A DNA stretch of 64,000 nt, from assembly GCA_963565915.1 (NCBI GenBank), contig OY751494.1:124001-188000 (forward strand), given 5' to 3'. The DNA is from Entoloma clypeatum. Lineage: Eukaryota > Basidiomycota > Agaricomycetes > Agaricales > Entolomataceae. The translations under genes were made by a program, and so were the position numbers. The notes beneath the pieces are model-generated. The model had not been told where the DNA came from, did not search any database, and worked only from the letters and a program-made list of their open reading frames with translations. Below are positions 45,837 to 54,745 of this stretch, piece after piece; the first letter of the stretch is position 1; each line of letters opens with the position of its first letter.

Positions 45837-47200
45837 TAGTGTTCGAAGGTTCAGTCTAAATAGACCTGAACCAGACTGAACTGAACTGAAAAATAGACCA
45901 TGTTGGACTGAACTGCGGTCTAAGGTCTATACATTTTAGAAAATTTAGACTGCAGTTCAGTCTAGATTTTTTTTTTGACTTAGACCGCAAAAAGACTGGT
46001 CTAAACAGGTCTAGACCGGTCTTTTTGCCCTTTGGGATACACCTCCAACCCCTTCTAATATTCTACAATCTTTGGAGATTTTTCAGTAATCTGCATAATA
46101 TTTATAGTCCAATTTCATGGGTCCAAGGCTTGTTTTGAAGCTACAACTGAGTGGAATACATTTCTAGCTTGTATATAAACTCTTGCTCAGAGTCACAAAG
46201 GTTAAAAATTGACTAAAACATGGTGAAAGCACAGCTAAAACATATGATTACAGTGTTATTTTTTTGTATCTGGGTTTACAGTGCTATTTTTGTTGTATGT
46301 ATCTGTACTATTATTACTGTGTTATTTTTGTTATATCTGTGTGCCTCTCGTTGCAGAGCAAGCAATGGGTGGATGCGTCGATTCAATGTTGGATGATGCG
46401 CGACATGCACACATCAAACATGTCAAATACATGTAAACAAAGCTCCAAAAACATCGCAAATCTGCTTATTACGTCTATACAGTAACAAGTAAGTGTTTCT
46501 ACAATATCAATTTGGTAGGAGGACATTATATGTCACTCAATATATATTTATTTCATGAAACTTTGCCATGGATTTGAGCATATAGCGATGCGACACTTTA
46601 CACCAAACAACAGTAAACAATGTGCAAAATGCATCACGCAGGCAAATAATAGTTTAATGTGATAGAACTCATCAATATATATATATTCACCTTCTGAAAC
46701 ACCTGGTATTTTCTAGATAAGATAGAAATGATGAAATGTGCATATTTCAGTAAAAGTGTTATATCTCCATAATGAATGCACCAAATTTGAAAAAAGATGT
46801 GCTGTGAGGTCCTCTGAATGAGGAGAATCCAAAGCTGAAACATTTTTTTTGGTCAAATTTTCGACCTATTTTGCTTCTATTCACCTTATTAAGTCCTTAC
46901 AGTGTGTTTTGATGCATCATTTTAGAATACAGATTCTCTAGTATACATAGCTTGAGTTTCCAACTATATATATACTTTTTATGACTCTATATACATCTAT
47001 CCATAAGTTCAAAGCTATCTTGAGGCCTGTGATGCCACGGTTTGGGCATTGAGGCCTTATGTTTCATCAATGCTCATCACTCAGCATCAACTGCCAAGCA
47101 CTTTCAGCAATCACCAAAACTTGAACCATAATTCAACAGACAGCCAACGAAATGTTCCCACACTTCTTTTATCCCCCCACCTCCACTCCACCTGGCTCCA
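45837..47200 (+). repeat. Inner inverted repeat, right arm: hAT-like repeat 'X'
   Basis: Mirror of 41675-43188. The terminus reads TAGTGTTCGAAGGTTCAGTC and is followed by the same hairpin-prone AGACCGGTCT words. Near identity runs to about 46860, then drops. At its far side it passes into the CCCAACGGCC minisatellite. Confidence 0.85.
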
Positions 47201-47540
47201 CTTCTGCCCAATGGCCACTACCACTGCCCAACAGCCGCCCCTCATGCCCAGCGGCCTCCTCTACCACCCAACGGCCTCCCTGTGCGCCCAACACCCCCTC
47301 TTGTGCCCAACGGCACCCTTTAATGACCAGTGCCCTTCTTTTGTGCCAAACGACTGCCTATCATGCCCAATGGCCCATACTAGCGCGCAACGGCCCTCTC
47401 TAATGCCCAACAGCATCTTCTCACATGCAATGCTCCCCACTCGCGACCAACAGCCCCCCATTCACGCCCCATGGCCTCGACTCATGCCCAACGGCCCCCC
47501 CACTCGCGTCCAACAGCGTTGTCTCACACCCAACACATGT
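47200..47540 (+). repeat. CCCAACGGCC minisatellite array
   Basis: Roughly fourteen imperfect units of 20-27 bp, each with GCCCAACGGCC or GCCCAACAGCC followed by a C/T-rich spacer. Open frames through it are repeat artefacts. Confidence 0.85.
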
Positions 47541-47551
47541 TTTTAAACTAT

Positions 47552-47752
47552 TAGTGTATTACCGTAGTTACGACCAGTCTAGACCAGTTTGGACCGGTCT
47601 GGTCCAAGCAAAATGACATGCTGAGACCGGTTCCCCCTGGTTCAGTCTCGGTCTATCATATTTCTGAGTGATTGAAACACCGGTCCAGTCTTGGTCCACC
47701 CATTTTTGGGGCAAAAAACCGAACCAAACCAAACCAAACCCTCAAACACTAC
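47552..47752. repeat. MITE-like remnant related to the hAT family
   Basis: Starts TAGTGTATTACCG (degenerate) and ends ACCCTCAAACACTA. Inside are GACCAGTCTAGACCAGTTTGGACC words. Flanking 8-mers do not match, so it is not a clean insertion. Confidence 0.5.
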
Positions 47753-48867
47753 TCAAGGGTGTCATTGGCCATGAATAGCGGCTGTTGGGCTCAAGAGGGG
47801 GCCATTGGGCGCAAAGAGAGGCCATTGGGGGTTAAAGGGCCCTGTTGGGCATGCAAAGGGGCCGCTGGGCATGCAGGTAGTCAACCTGCATTGTATTGTA
47901 ATTTACGGTCCAGCGAAGACATACAGTGTATGATAAATTATGGAAGCAGTGAATTCACTACAGCACCAGTGAATTTGCCATGGCAAACGGCAAAGTAAAA
48001 ATATCACCAGCAAAGTAAAAAATATTGCCAGCGACAACATCAAAATGGCAAAACACCAGCAAGAAAAGACCGGCAACAGGGCGACAGGCCATCGGTGAAT
48101 TGATAGGGCACTGGCGAAAGCAAGCATTGACAACACTCCATATACAAAGGACAATGCTAACAACAGATCAGTGAATAATTGACTGGCAAAAGACATCATG
48201 GCAAAAAACTGGCAAAAAACCGGCAAATATTGGATGATGCACAACACACACACATCAAACATGTCAAATACATGTAAACAAATGTTGAAAAACATTGCAC
48301 ATGTCCTCATTATATCTACACAGGAACAAGTAATGAGTAGGGGAGCATATTGTATCATCAAGTATGTATTTATTTTAAGAAAATTAGCCACAGATTTAAA
48401 GTTATAGAGGTCCCATGGTCTGAACCAAATAATAGAAAACAATGCTAATGACAGATCAGTGAATAATTCACCGGTGAAAGACAGCACAGTGAAAAACCAG
48501 CTGCAGCGACAATGTCCTTCTGCTGGTCAATGAGTCACCATCTCAATGATTATCTAGGGCATGTGTGCAGTGCCAGCAAAGCTGTAGACACAGTTGAAAG
48601 TAAAACTTACCAGTATATCTGTTCTAATACACCATAGAAAGTCTCTCCTCACCACAGAACCATCTGGAGGTTTATTCCCCAATTATGTGAGGATATGAAT
48701 AAAGATATGTGGATACCATAGTAGAGGTAGAATATGGTGAAAAAAGCTGAAATGTATGTCCCCATCTTTGGCACTGATCATCATTTTATGCCTGTGGTGC
48801 AATCCAGGCACCTGTGTATGGCTATTCTCTAGTGTGAGTAGGCCTCAGCGCATCAATAGTACAGTGC
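47753..48867. other. Repeat debris, including minisatellite and X-related pieces
   Basis: 47755-47880 carries GGCCATTGGGC units. 47940-48200 and 48440-48510 share a diverged direct repeat (ACAGATCAGTGAATAATT). 48230-48440 is related, in inverted orientation, to 51560-51790 (ATGTCAAATACATGTAAACA; GGTCCCATGGTCTGAACCAAATAATA). No gene. Confidence 0.5.
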
Positions 48868-50510
48868 CTCATCCAGTTTATCTGCCAACATGTCCATCGT
48901 GATGTTATTTAAGAATGGCTATAGCAGTTGATTCCGGTGAGTGGCCATCCTCGAGCCATGATAATCTTTGATAGATGCCTCCCTTCTGCCCACTTCAACT
49001 CACTTGCTCACAGTCAACCTATCCTCGCTATGCGCGTCTCCTGCACTCTCACTATTTTCCTTTTTTGGATTTCTCTGGGTGTGTGTTTCATTGTTCTTGT
49101 TGCAGTAGTAGGGTCGGGCGGAACCCTATCACCCCGTTCCCTGAATCTAGATAGCCGCCACAGGGTTCATGAGCTATTGTATTGCATTGTAAGTCTCACA
49201 TCTCTTTCATCAACCCTGTGTCAGCCTTCCTCAGCGACAAGTCAGCATAGCGTAAGTCTTTCACTTTGTGCGCCATCCCTAATTCTACTTTTAGGATGTT
49301 CAAGGTCATCTGCTTTTATGTACGTACCACAGTTTAGCATCTCTACAGCCTAAGTTATCCCAAGTAGGCAGTACTACTAGTTTTTGTTTGATATTGATGT
49401 CCCTGTAAAGTTCCAGTACTTTGTTGCAATGTGAACATTTTTTGAACTACATGTTTATATATGAAGATATGCCATAACTTGAAGATGCAATCACTGAATA
49501 TGCTTTTAAATACCCAACATTTATCGTCAGTAAATAAACAGTATGATCTCAAATGAGGTCTAATATTTATTTAGTGAGTTGCGGTAACTCGATACCACTT
49601 GGATTGCATTCAGATAAATGCCATGAAGCTTGTGAGGGCAATAAATAAAAATTAACTTTCATCATGTACAATCATGAGCTACAGTGCCTCACAAAACTGA
49701 TTCAATGTTTGCTACTTTGTGAATACCTTCAAAATAACTTTGCAAATAATGCCAATCAAAAGAAGGTATTGGTACCTGGTTAAAAGCCTGCTTCAGGACT
49801 CTCGGAATCTGCAATAATTATGTAATTCCCATAAAAAATGATCAATATATGATCAAATTACTCCAGGGACTCATTGAATCAGTTTTGTGAGTACAGTATT
49901 TTATACTTTAGTACTTGGTATTGCCCCCCTTAGCTTTGATTACTGCCTCTACCCTTCTTGGCATACTTTCTATCAGGTTTTGACACACTTCTGGCTCTAT
50001 ATTATTCCACACCTCTGCTGCTCTGTCCCAAATCTCCCAGACTCTCTTGGGTGGGTGGTGTTGGATATTCATTCAACTTCCTTTTAATATGAACCCAGAG
50101 GTGTTCAATAGGATTGAGGTCTGGGGACTGTGCAGGCCAATCCAGCAGAGCAATATTCTTGCTGTCCATCCATTTTTTGGCCTTCTTGGAGGTGTGCTTG
50201 GGGTCATTGTCCTGCTGAAAAATGATCTCCTCTTCAGAGATTCCACTCTCCTCCATGCTGGGCAGAAAATTGTCCTCCAAAATGGACACATACTGATCAG
50301 CATCCATCCTCCCCTCAACCTCTGCAAGTCTCCCCACACCTTCCCAACCCATACAACCCCAAACCATAATATTTCCTCCCCCAAACTTGACTGTGCCCTG
50401 AACCTCTCTTTCAATAAGCCTTTCACCCTTCTTTTTCCAGACCCATTCCTTGCCATCTGACCCAAACCTGTTGATTTTGGTCTCATATGACCAAATGACT
50501 CTCTTCCAGT
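48868..50510 (-). repeat. Outer inverted repeat, right arm (1643 bp)
   Basis: Mirror of 35205-36847 (coordinate sum 85715). Unlike the left arm, here the Tc1 element continues beyond the arm with its N-terminal half, so this is the source copy or the less truncated one. Confidence 0.9.
48928..49353 (+). CDS. Short ORF with signal-anchor-like segment (right arm copy)
   Basis: Mirror of 36362-36787, 141 codons, identical product. Sits between the arm end and the Tc1 terminal repeat. A TATA-like ATTTAAGAA lies just upstream. Only the hydrophobic MRVSCTLTIFLFWISLGVC segment is suggestive. It may be the first exon of a secreted-protein gene. Confidence 0.25.
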   Translation: MIPVSGHPRAMIIFDRCLPSAHFNSLAHSQPILAMRVSCTLTIFLFWISLGVCFIVLVAVVGSGGTLSPRSLNLDSRHRVHELLYCIVSLTSLSSTLCQPSSATSQHSVSLSLCAPSLILLLGCSRSSAFMYVPQFSISTA

Positions 50511-50928
50511 CCTCCACTGTCTATTCCCTGTGCTTCATAGCAAATGCCAACCGCCTCTTCCGATGTATGGCCTTTAAAAAAGGTCTTTTCTTCTTTGTTA
50601 CAGTCTTGAATTCATGTTTTCTGAGAACCCTTCTCACAGTTTCTGGGGAGACAGGATTGGAGATGACAGTGTTGATGTGTTTGGTAGCCTGCACAGCATT
50701 GGAGGCTCTCCCTGAGATGATTTGTGAAAGTATGTTTCGTGTGTTGGTGGGAGAAAGCTTGGATGGACAACCACCAGAAGAGAGATTGCAATAAGGAAGA
50801 AGATTCTGAAGCACTCTGGAGACAGTTGGTTGGCTGACACCCAGGTTAGAGGCAATATGACGAGTGGAGTGACCATTGGAGGCCAGAGAAAGAATGTTTT
50901 CCTTGTGGGAAGAGGAGATAGGGCGCAT
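49908..50928 (-). pseudogene. Tc1/mariner transposase
   Basis: N-terminal part (50928-50521): helix-turn-helix NGHSTRHIASNLGVSQPTVS followed by a second DNA-binding helix and the KAIHRKRRLAFA linker, which is typical of Tc1. TAG at 50521-50523 interrupts the frame where Trp (TGG) would fit. The catalytic half follows: VIWSYETKINR (first Asp changed to Tyr), FQQDNDPKHTS and SPDLNPIEHLW. A single-base frame change after PTQESLG moves the C-terminus to another frame, ending at 49908. Such enzymes cut at TA sites with a DD34E/D triad. With the first Asp lost this copy is inactive even apart from the stop. Confidence 0.9.
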
Positions 50929-51261
50929 GATTAATTATGGAGGCTGTTGAGGTTGGATTCTTCTTATACAACTTTCCTTGACAACCCATCAGGATTCTAT
51001 TCAAGTTCCATCAGTAAGTCATGACAACTGGTTATCATACAACCAGTGAAGCATTTGATTCTGATAATTGCCATAGGTACTCACAAAACTGATTCAATGA
51101 GTTGCTGATTTAATTTAATTATATCTCCATGGATTCTGATCTAAATCATATGATTCCTTTATATTCTGAAAGCCCTGAAGTAGGGCTTTCAATTATATAC
51201 CAAAGCTTTAATTCAATTGGTATTCTTTGCAGAGTTATCTTGAAGGTATTCAAAAAGCAAC
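50929..51261. repeat. Tc1/mariner right terminal inverted repeat and leader
   Basis: Contains ACTCACAAAACTGATTCAATG at 51079, the same internal TIR motif as at 49870-49893, and the diverged outer part to 51258. Confidence 0.75.
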
Positions 51262-51790
51262 AGCAGTCTAAATTTTCTAAAATGTATAGACCTTAGACCG
51301 CGGTTCAGTCCAACATGGTCTATTTTTCAGTTCAGTTCAGTCTGGTTCAGGTCTATGTAGACTGAACCTTCGAACACTAGATAAGATGAATATGAGCAAA
51401 ATAGGTCGAAAATTTGACCAAAAACTTTTATTTTAGCTTTGCATTCTCCACATTCAAGGGACAGCACACCTTCATTTTTCAAATTTGGTTCATTCCTTAG
51501 AGAGATATAACACTTTTTCTCAAATCTACACATTTGTTTATTTCTATCATATCTGGACTTCTAAAAATTATACAAAATGTGTCAGGAGGTGAATACATAT
51601 GCAGTCATGAGTCCTATTGCTTCAAACTATTATTAAATCATGAGGAAGGCACTGTGTGTGCCTGCACAATGTCTTTTGTGCATTGTTTACTATTATTTGG
51701 TTCAGACCATGGGACCTCTATAACTTGGAATTCATGATGAAATTTGACAAAATAAATACATCCTTGATGATACAACATGCTCCCCTACCT
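51262..51790 (-). repeat. Repeat X fragment: terminus joined to an internal segment
   Basis: 51262-51380 is the terminal 120 bp of X (ending CTTCGAACACTA). It is followed at once by a segment (51381 on, GATAAGATGAATATGAGCAAAATAGG) related to the middle of X near 42136, continuing to about 51790 in a diverged form. So two X-type pieces are fused. Confidence 0.7.
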
Positions 51791-51796
51791 AACCCT

Positions 51797-52997
51797 CAGG
51801 GTTTTGGGAAAGGGTGAGGGATGGTAAGGGTGAGGGTAAGAAATTCTTACCCTCCAAATACCCCTACCCTTTGGGACAGGTTGGGGGGGGCACATGATAT
51901 CAGGTTGAGCCAACAATCAACAATCAACCAGTTGAAGTTGACGCAACTTTTCTCACATCCTCGCCTCCATCAACACCATGCCCACAAGACAATGATCCCT
52001 CCTCATCCCCAATGGCCTCATTTTGTGCCCAACAGCCTCCTGGTGCCCCTCCTCACACCAAACGGCCTTGTCTCACGTCCAATGGCCACACCTCATGCCC
52101 AACAGCCCGTCCTCTTGCCCAACGGCCCCATTTTGAGCCCAACGGCCTCGTCTTGCCCCTCTTCATGCCCAATGATCCCTTCTCTTGCCCAACAGCCCCA
52201 TTTCACGCCCACTCCTCATGCCCAATGACCCCTCCTTGCCCCTCCCCACCAACAACCCCTTCTCCTACCCAACGGCCTCATCTCGCCCCTCCTCATGCCC
52301 AATGACCCCTCCTTGCCCCTCCTCACACCCAATGACCCCTTCTCTTGCCCAATGGCCTCGTCTCATGCCAAACAGCCTCATCTCACCCCTCCTCACACCC
52401 AACAACCTCTTTTCTTGCCCAACAACCTCATCTCACACCCAATGGCCACTCCTTGTGCCCAACGGCCCTGTTTCGCCCCTCCTCACACCCAACAACACCC
52501 AACAGCCCCGTCTCGCCCCTCCTCACACCCAACAACCCTCCTCTTGCCCCTCCTCATGCTCAATGGCCTCATCTCGCGCCAAACTTCCCTCCTCACATCC
52601 AACAACTCGGCCCCCTCTTCTGCCGACGCGCATGAGGCCAGACACATGCACCACCTGCAACCCCATCGTCCACTACCCCATACTCGTCCACTGCCATCAC
52701 CTACCTGTCCGTCAAATGGCGTGGGAGGTGAAGGCAGTGGCCAGAGAGGGGGAGGTGGGCTGGGAGACCCATGACATTATGAGTGTCACTGTGTAGGGCA
52801 CTGGGACACAATGGGACACGCGTGTGCACCCACCCTTGAATGCCCTCCTGTGGGTATTCCGTACCCCCCCACACCCCCAAAAATCCTCACCCGCAGGTGC
52901 AGGAAACTCTTACCCCTGACCAGGGGTACAGTTTTTCAAGGGTAAGGGTACAGGTACAGAAATTTTACCTGCAGGTTACTCCTGTCCATCACTAGTC
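51797..52997. mobile_element. Probable non-autonomous hAT-like element carrying a minisatellite
   Basis: The right end, read inward, is TAGTGATGGACAGGAGTAAC, close to the hAT start consensus. The left end (GAGGGATGGTAAGGGTGAGGG) is a degenerate mirror. Subterminal CTTACCCT/AAGGGTAAGGGTACAGGTAC words occur on both sides. Inside is the CCCAACGGCC array and no transposase. Target duplications could not be verified. Confidence 0.5.
51990..52620 (+). repeat. CCCAACGGCC minisatellite array (long copy)
   Basis: About 25-30 imperfect units (GCCCAA(C/T)GGCC(T/C)C, GCCCCTCCTCACACCCAA). All three forward frames are open through much of it because units are often multiples of three; these are not genes. 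Confidence 0.85.
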
Positions 52998-53059
52998 TCA
53001 ACCTGAAACCAGTTCACAAAGACTGAACCTCTAAACACTATTGACAAATATCCTTCAGC

Positions 53060-53640
53060 CAAGATGCAGTGCAGAGGACAGACTCAGGTTATGGAGACCA
53101 GTTAAGTCAAGGGTGCCATTGGATGGGGATGCTGCTCCACTTCCAATCACACAGGCCATGCTTGATAGAGGCTGTTCTGAAGGAGTCGTGGGCACCGAAG
53201 ACACTGCAAAATTATGGGACAGGCCTAGCAACTTACCATGACTTTTGCAATGCAGCCGACATACCTGAAGAGGTCCACGCTCCAGCCCCTGCGAGCTCCT
53301 CGAGTCCTTCACTGTGGCACTCACAGGGGTTTATTCAAAGGCAGCAGTCAAGAATTATCTCCATGGAGTGCGAGCATGGCATCTGATCCACAGACTTCCT
53401 TATGACATTCACAAAGACACCATGGACACCATGTTGAAAGTGGCATCCAAACTCGCACCACCTAAGTTGAAACAACCCAAGCAAGAAGCTCTTTGGGTCT
53501 CAACCATTGAGTTCATCAGGTTACGCCTCTTGCTGTCTGACCCATGTGACACCATGGTATTCACATGTCTCACCACCATCTTTTGCATCAGCAAAGTGCG
53601 ACTGTGCTATGTAACGCTATGCAGTGCTACATAGTCCTGT
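53060..53640 (+). pseudogene. N-terminal half of a tyrosine-recombinase-like protein
   Basis: Reading across frames on the plus strand: PITQAMLDR, then IEAVLKESWAPKTLQNYGTG with GLATYHDFCNAADIPEE, then after a frame change FTVALTGVYSKAAVKNYLHG, RAWHLIHRLPYD and LAPPKLKQPKQEAL. This is the SAM-like core-binding domain that precedes the catalytic domain in fungal tyrosine recombinases (DIRS/Crypton-like). At least two frame changes (near 53190 and 53320) break it. The catalytic Arg-His-Arg-Tyr part is missing: homology ends near 53600 in a GTAGTG low-complexity tract. Confidence 0.6.
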
Positions 53641-54069
53641 AGTGAGTTGTAGTGGTGTAGTGAGGGTAAATTAAATGTGTAGTGCTCTGTAGTGACAGGG
53701 TCACTCTGTAGACAGCACTTTGAAGTCTGTAGTATTGTAAAGTGCAGCATAGAGGGACAGTGTACTTCAGAGCACTACATGGTTAGCTATTTTTGCCTCA
53801 TGACCTTGGATTTTCATAGTACAGTAGACAATGGTAGTGAGGTGTAGTGTTGTAAAGGATTGTTACCGATCTCAAATCACACCACATGCAGCAAAAAACA
53901 ATTAAATTTGGTGCAGAAAAAGATAAAATATGTAACAACTGAGTGTCCAGGTGTATATGATTAGTCAAGACAGAATCGAATATTGACCTTCTTGTTACAT
54001 GTATGGTTCGAGCATTGTCTGAAATAAAATAATGTTTTGTTGCTAGCTATGGAGATATCGAACACATAC
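53641..54069. other. GTAGTG-rich low-complexity DNA, then AT-rich spacer
   Basis: 53610-53830 repeats TGTAGTG, GTAGTGCT and CTATGTA words without fixed period. 53870-54069 shows nothing recognisable. Confidence 0.5.
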
Positions 54070-54745
54070 TCACATTCCAATTCTGTGCCAATTCTCCTGA
54101 TTAGCCTTGAATTTGTTGGTGTGATAGGGATCATCATTATTGTTCATCATGTTGATACACTCCATAAAGGCTGTGAAGACAGAAATGTATGACTTGCCCT
54201 CAAATTTGACGATGGTGTGTTCCCCATATTTATATTCTTTGAGACAATTATAAAGCTGCAAAAGAATGTTAGGGCATCGCGTTAAATAGAAATTTCAGGT
54301 GGACATTACACAGGTACCACAGAGCACAACAGCTGCCTCTGGAATGGCTTGTTTGAAAAAGAGATGACCAATTGAATCTTCTTTGGCATACAAGAACTGA
54401 GTGCATAACTGTTTCAGCATGGGATGCACCAGATTATCCATTTGCCCCTGTTGATAGAGCTATCAGTTTTGCCTGACGAGAAGCACATCGTTTCCTTGCA
54501 GGAGTCTCATTATTGTCACCGACATTTTTGCCCTCTGCTTCATCTTGTTCAATATCACTGTTACACGACCTGGTCATTGTTGGGAACCTGGAATAGGGTG
54601 TCATGAGCAAGAGCGTGAGCATGCAATGTATTAGGATTTGGAGGGCATGTTGGACAATTCTTCCTTCTATGTGCTTCCAGAATATTGACGGAAGGGTTTT
54701 TTTCAACAATCTTGATGAGGGAAACATGAGGGTGGTAGATGGCAA
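54070..54745 (-). pseudogene. DUF6532-like region beside the Plavaka element
   Basis: Minus-strand pieces: ARKRCASRQAKLIALSTG (54500s), then one frame over MDNLVHPMLKQLCTQF..HLFFKQAIPEAAVVL, then after a 61-nt intron (GTACCT..TTGCAG, about 54317-54257) LYNCLKEYKYGEHTIVKFEG and a helical end before a GTGAGT donor. The alternation of an Ala/Pro-rich 'IPEAAVVL' helix with 'YNCLKEYK.G' and a later conserved Phe/Tyr helix resembles the DUF6532 domain found in many Agaricomycete proteins. A frame change at about 54440 breaks it. Function of that domain is unknown. It lies on the same strand, 2.3 kb downstream of the Plavaka transposase, and may be its accessory gene. Confidence 0.45.

Larger units (their letters stand above)
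49680..51261 (-). mobile_element. Tc1/mariner element, right end truncated
   Basis: Left end TACAGTGCCTCACAAAACTG (49680) with long inverted terminal repeats of about 200 bp: GATTCAATG..CTTCAAAATAACTTTGCAAA on the left has a diverged mirror at 51065-51258 (CTTTGCAGAGTTATCTTGAAGGTATTC). The outermost bases of the right repeat are missing, replaced at 51262 by a fragment of repeat X. The transposase lies between, on the minus strand. The two TIRs differ noticeably, so the element is old. Confidence 0.85.

Noticed and set aside
47049..47546. 165-codon plus-strand ORF
   Set aside because: Half in repeat X, half in the CCCAACGGCC array.
51797..51850. Telomere-like CCTAACCCT / AGGGTAAGGGT words
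   Set aside because: Not a regular hexamer array; better explained as subterminal repeats of a transposon.
45637..52620. CRISPR-like regular repeats
   Set aside because: Units are imperfect, adjacent without unique spacers, and the genome is eukaryotic.
52012..52796. Overlapping plus-strand ORFs of 96-203 codons
   Set aside because: Produced by the CCCAACGGCC array, open in all forward frames, Pro/Thr/Ser/His repeats only.
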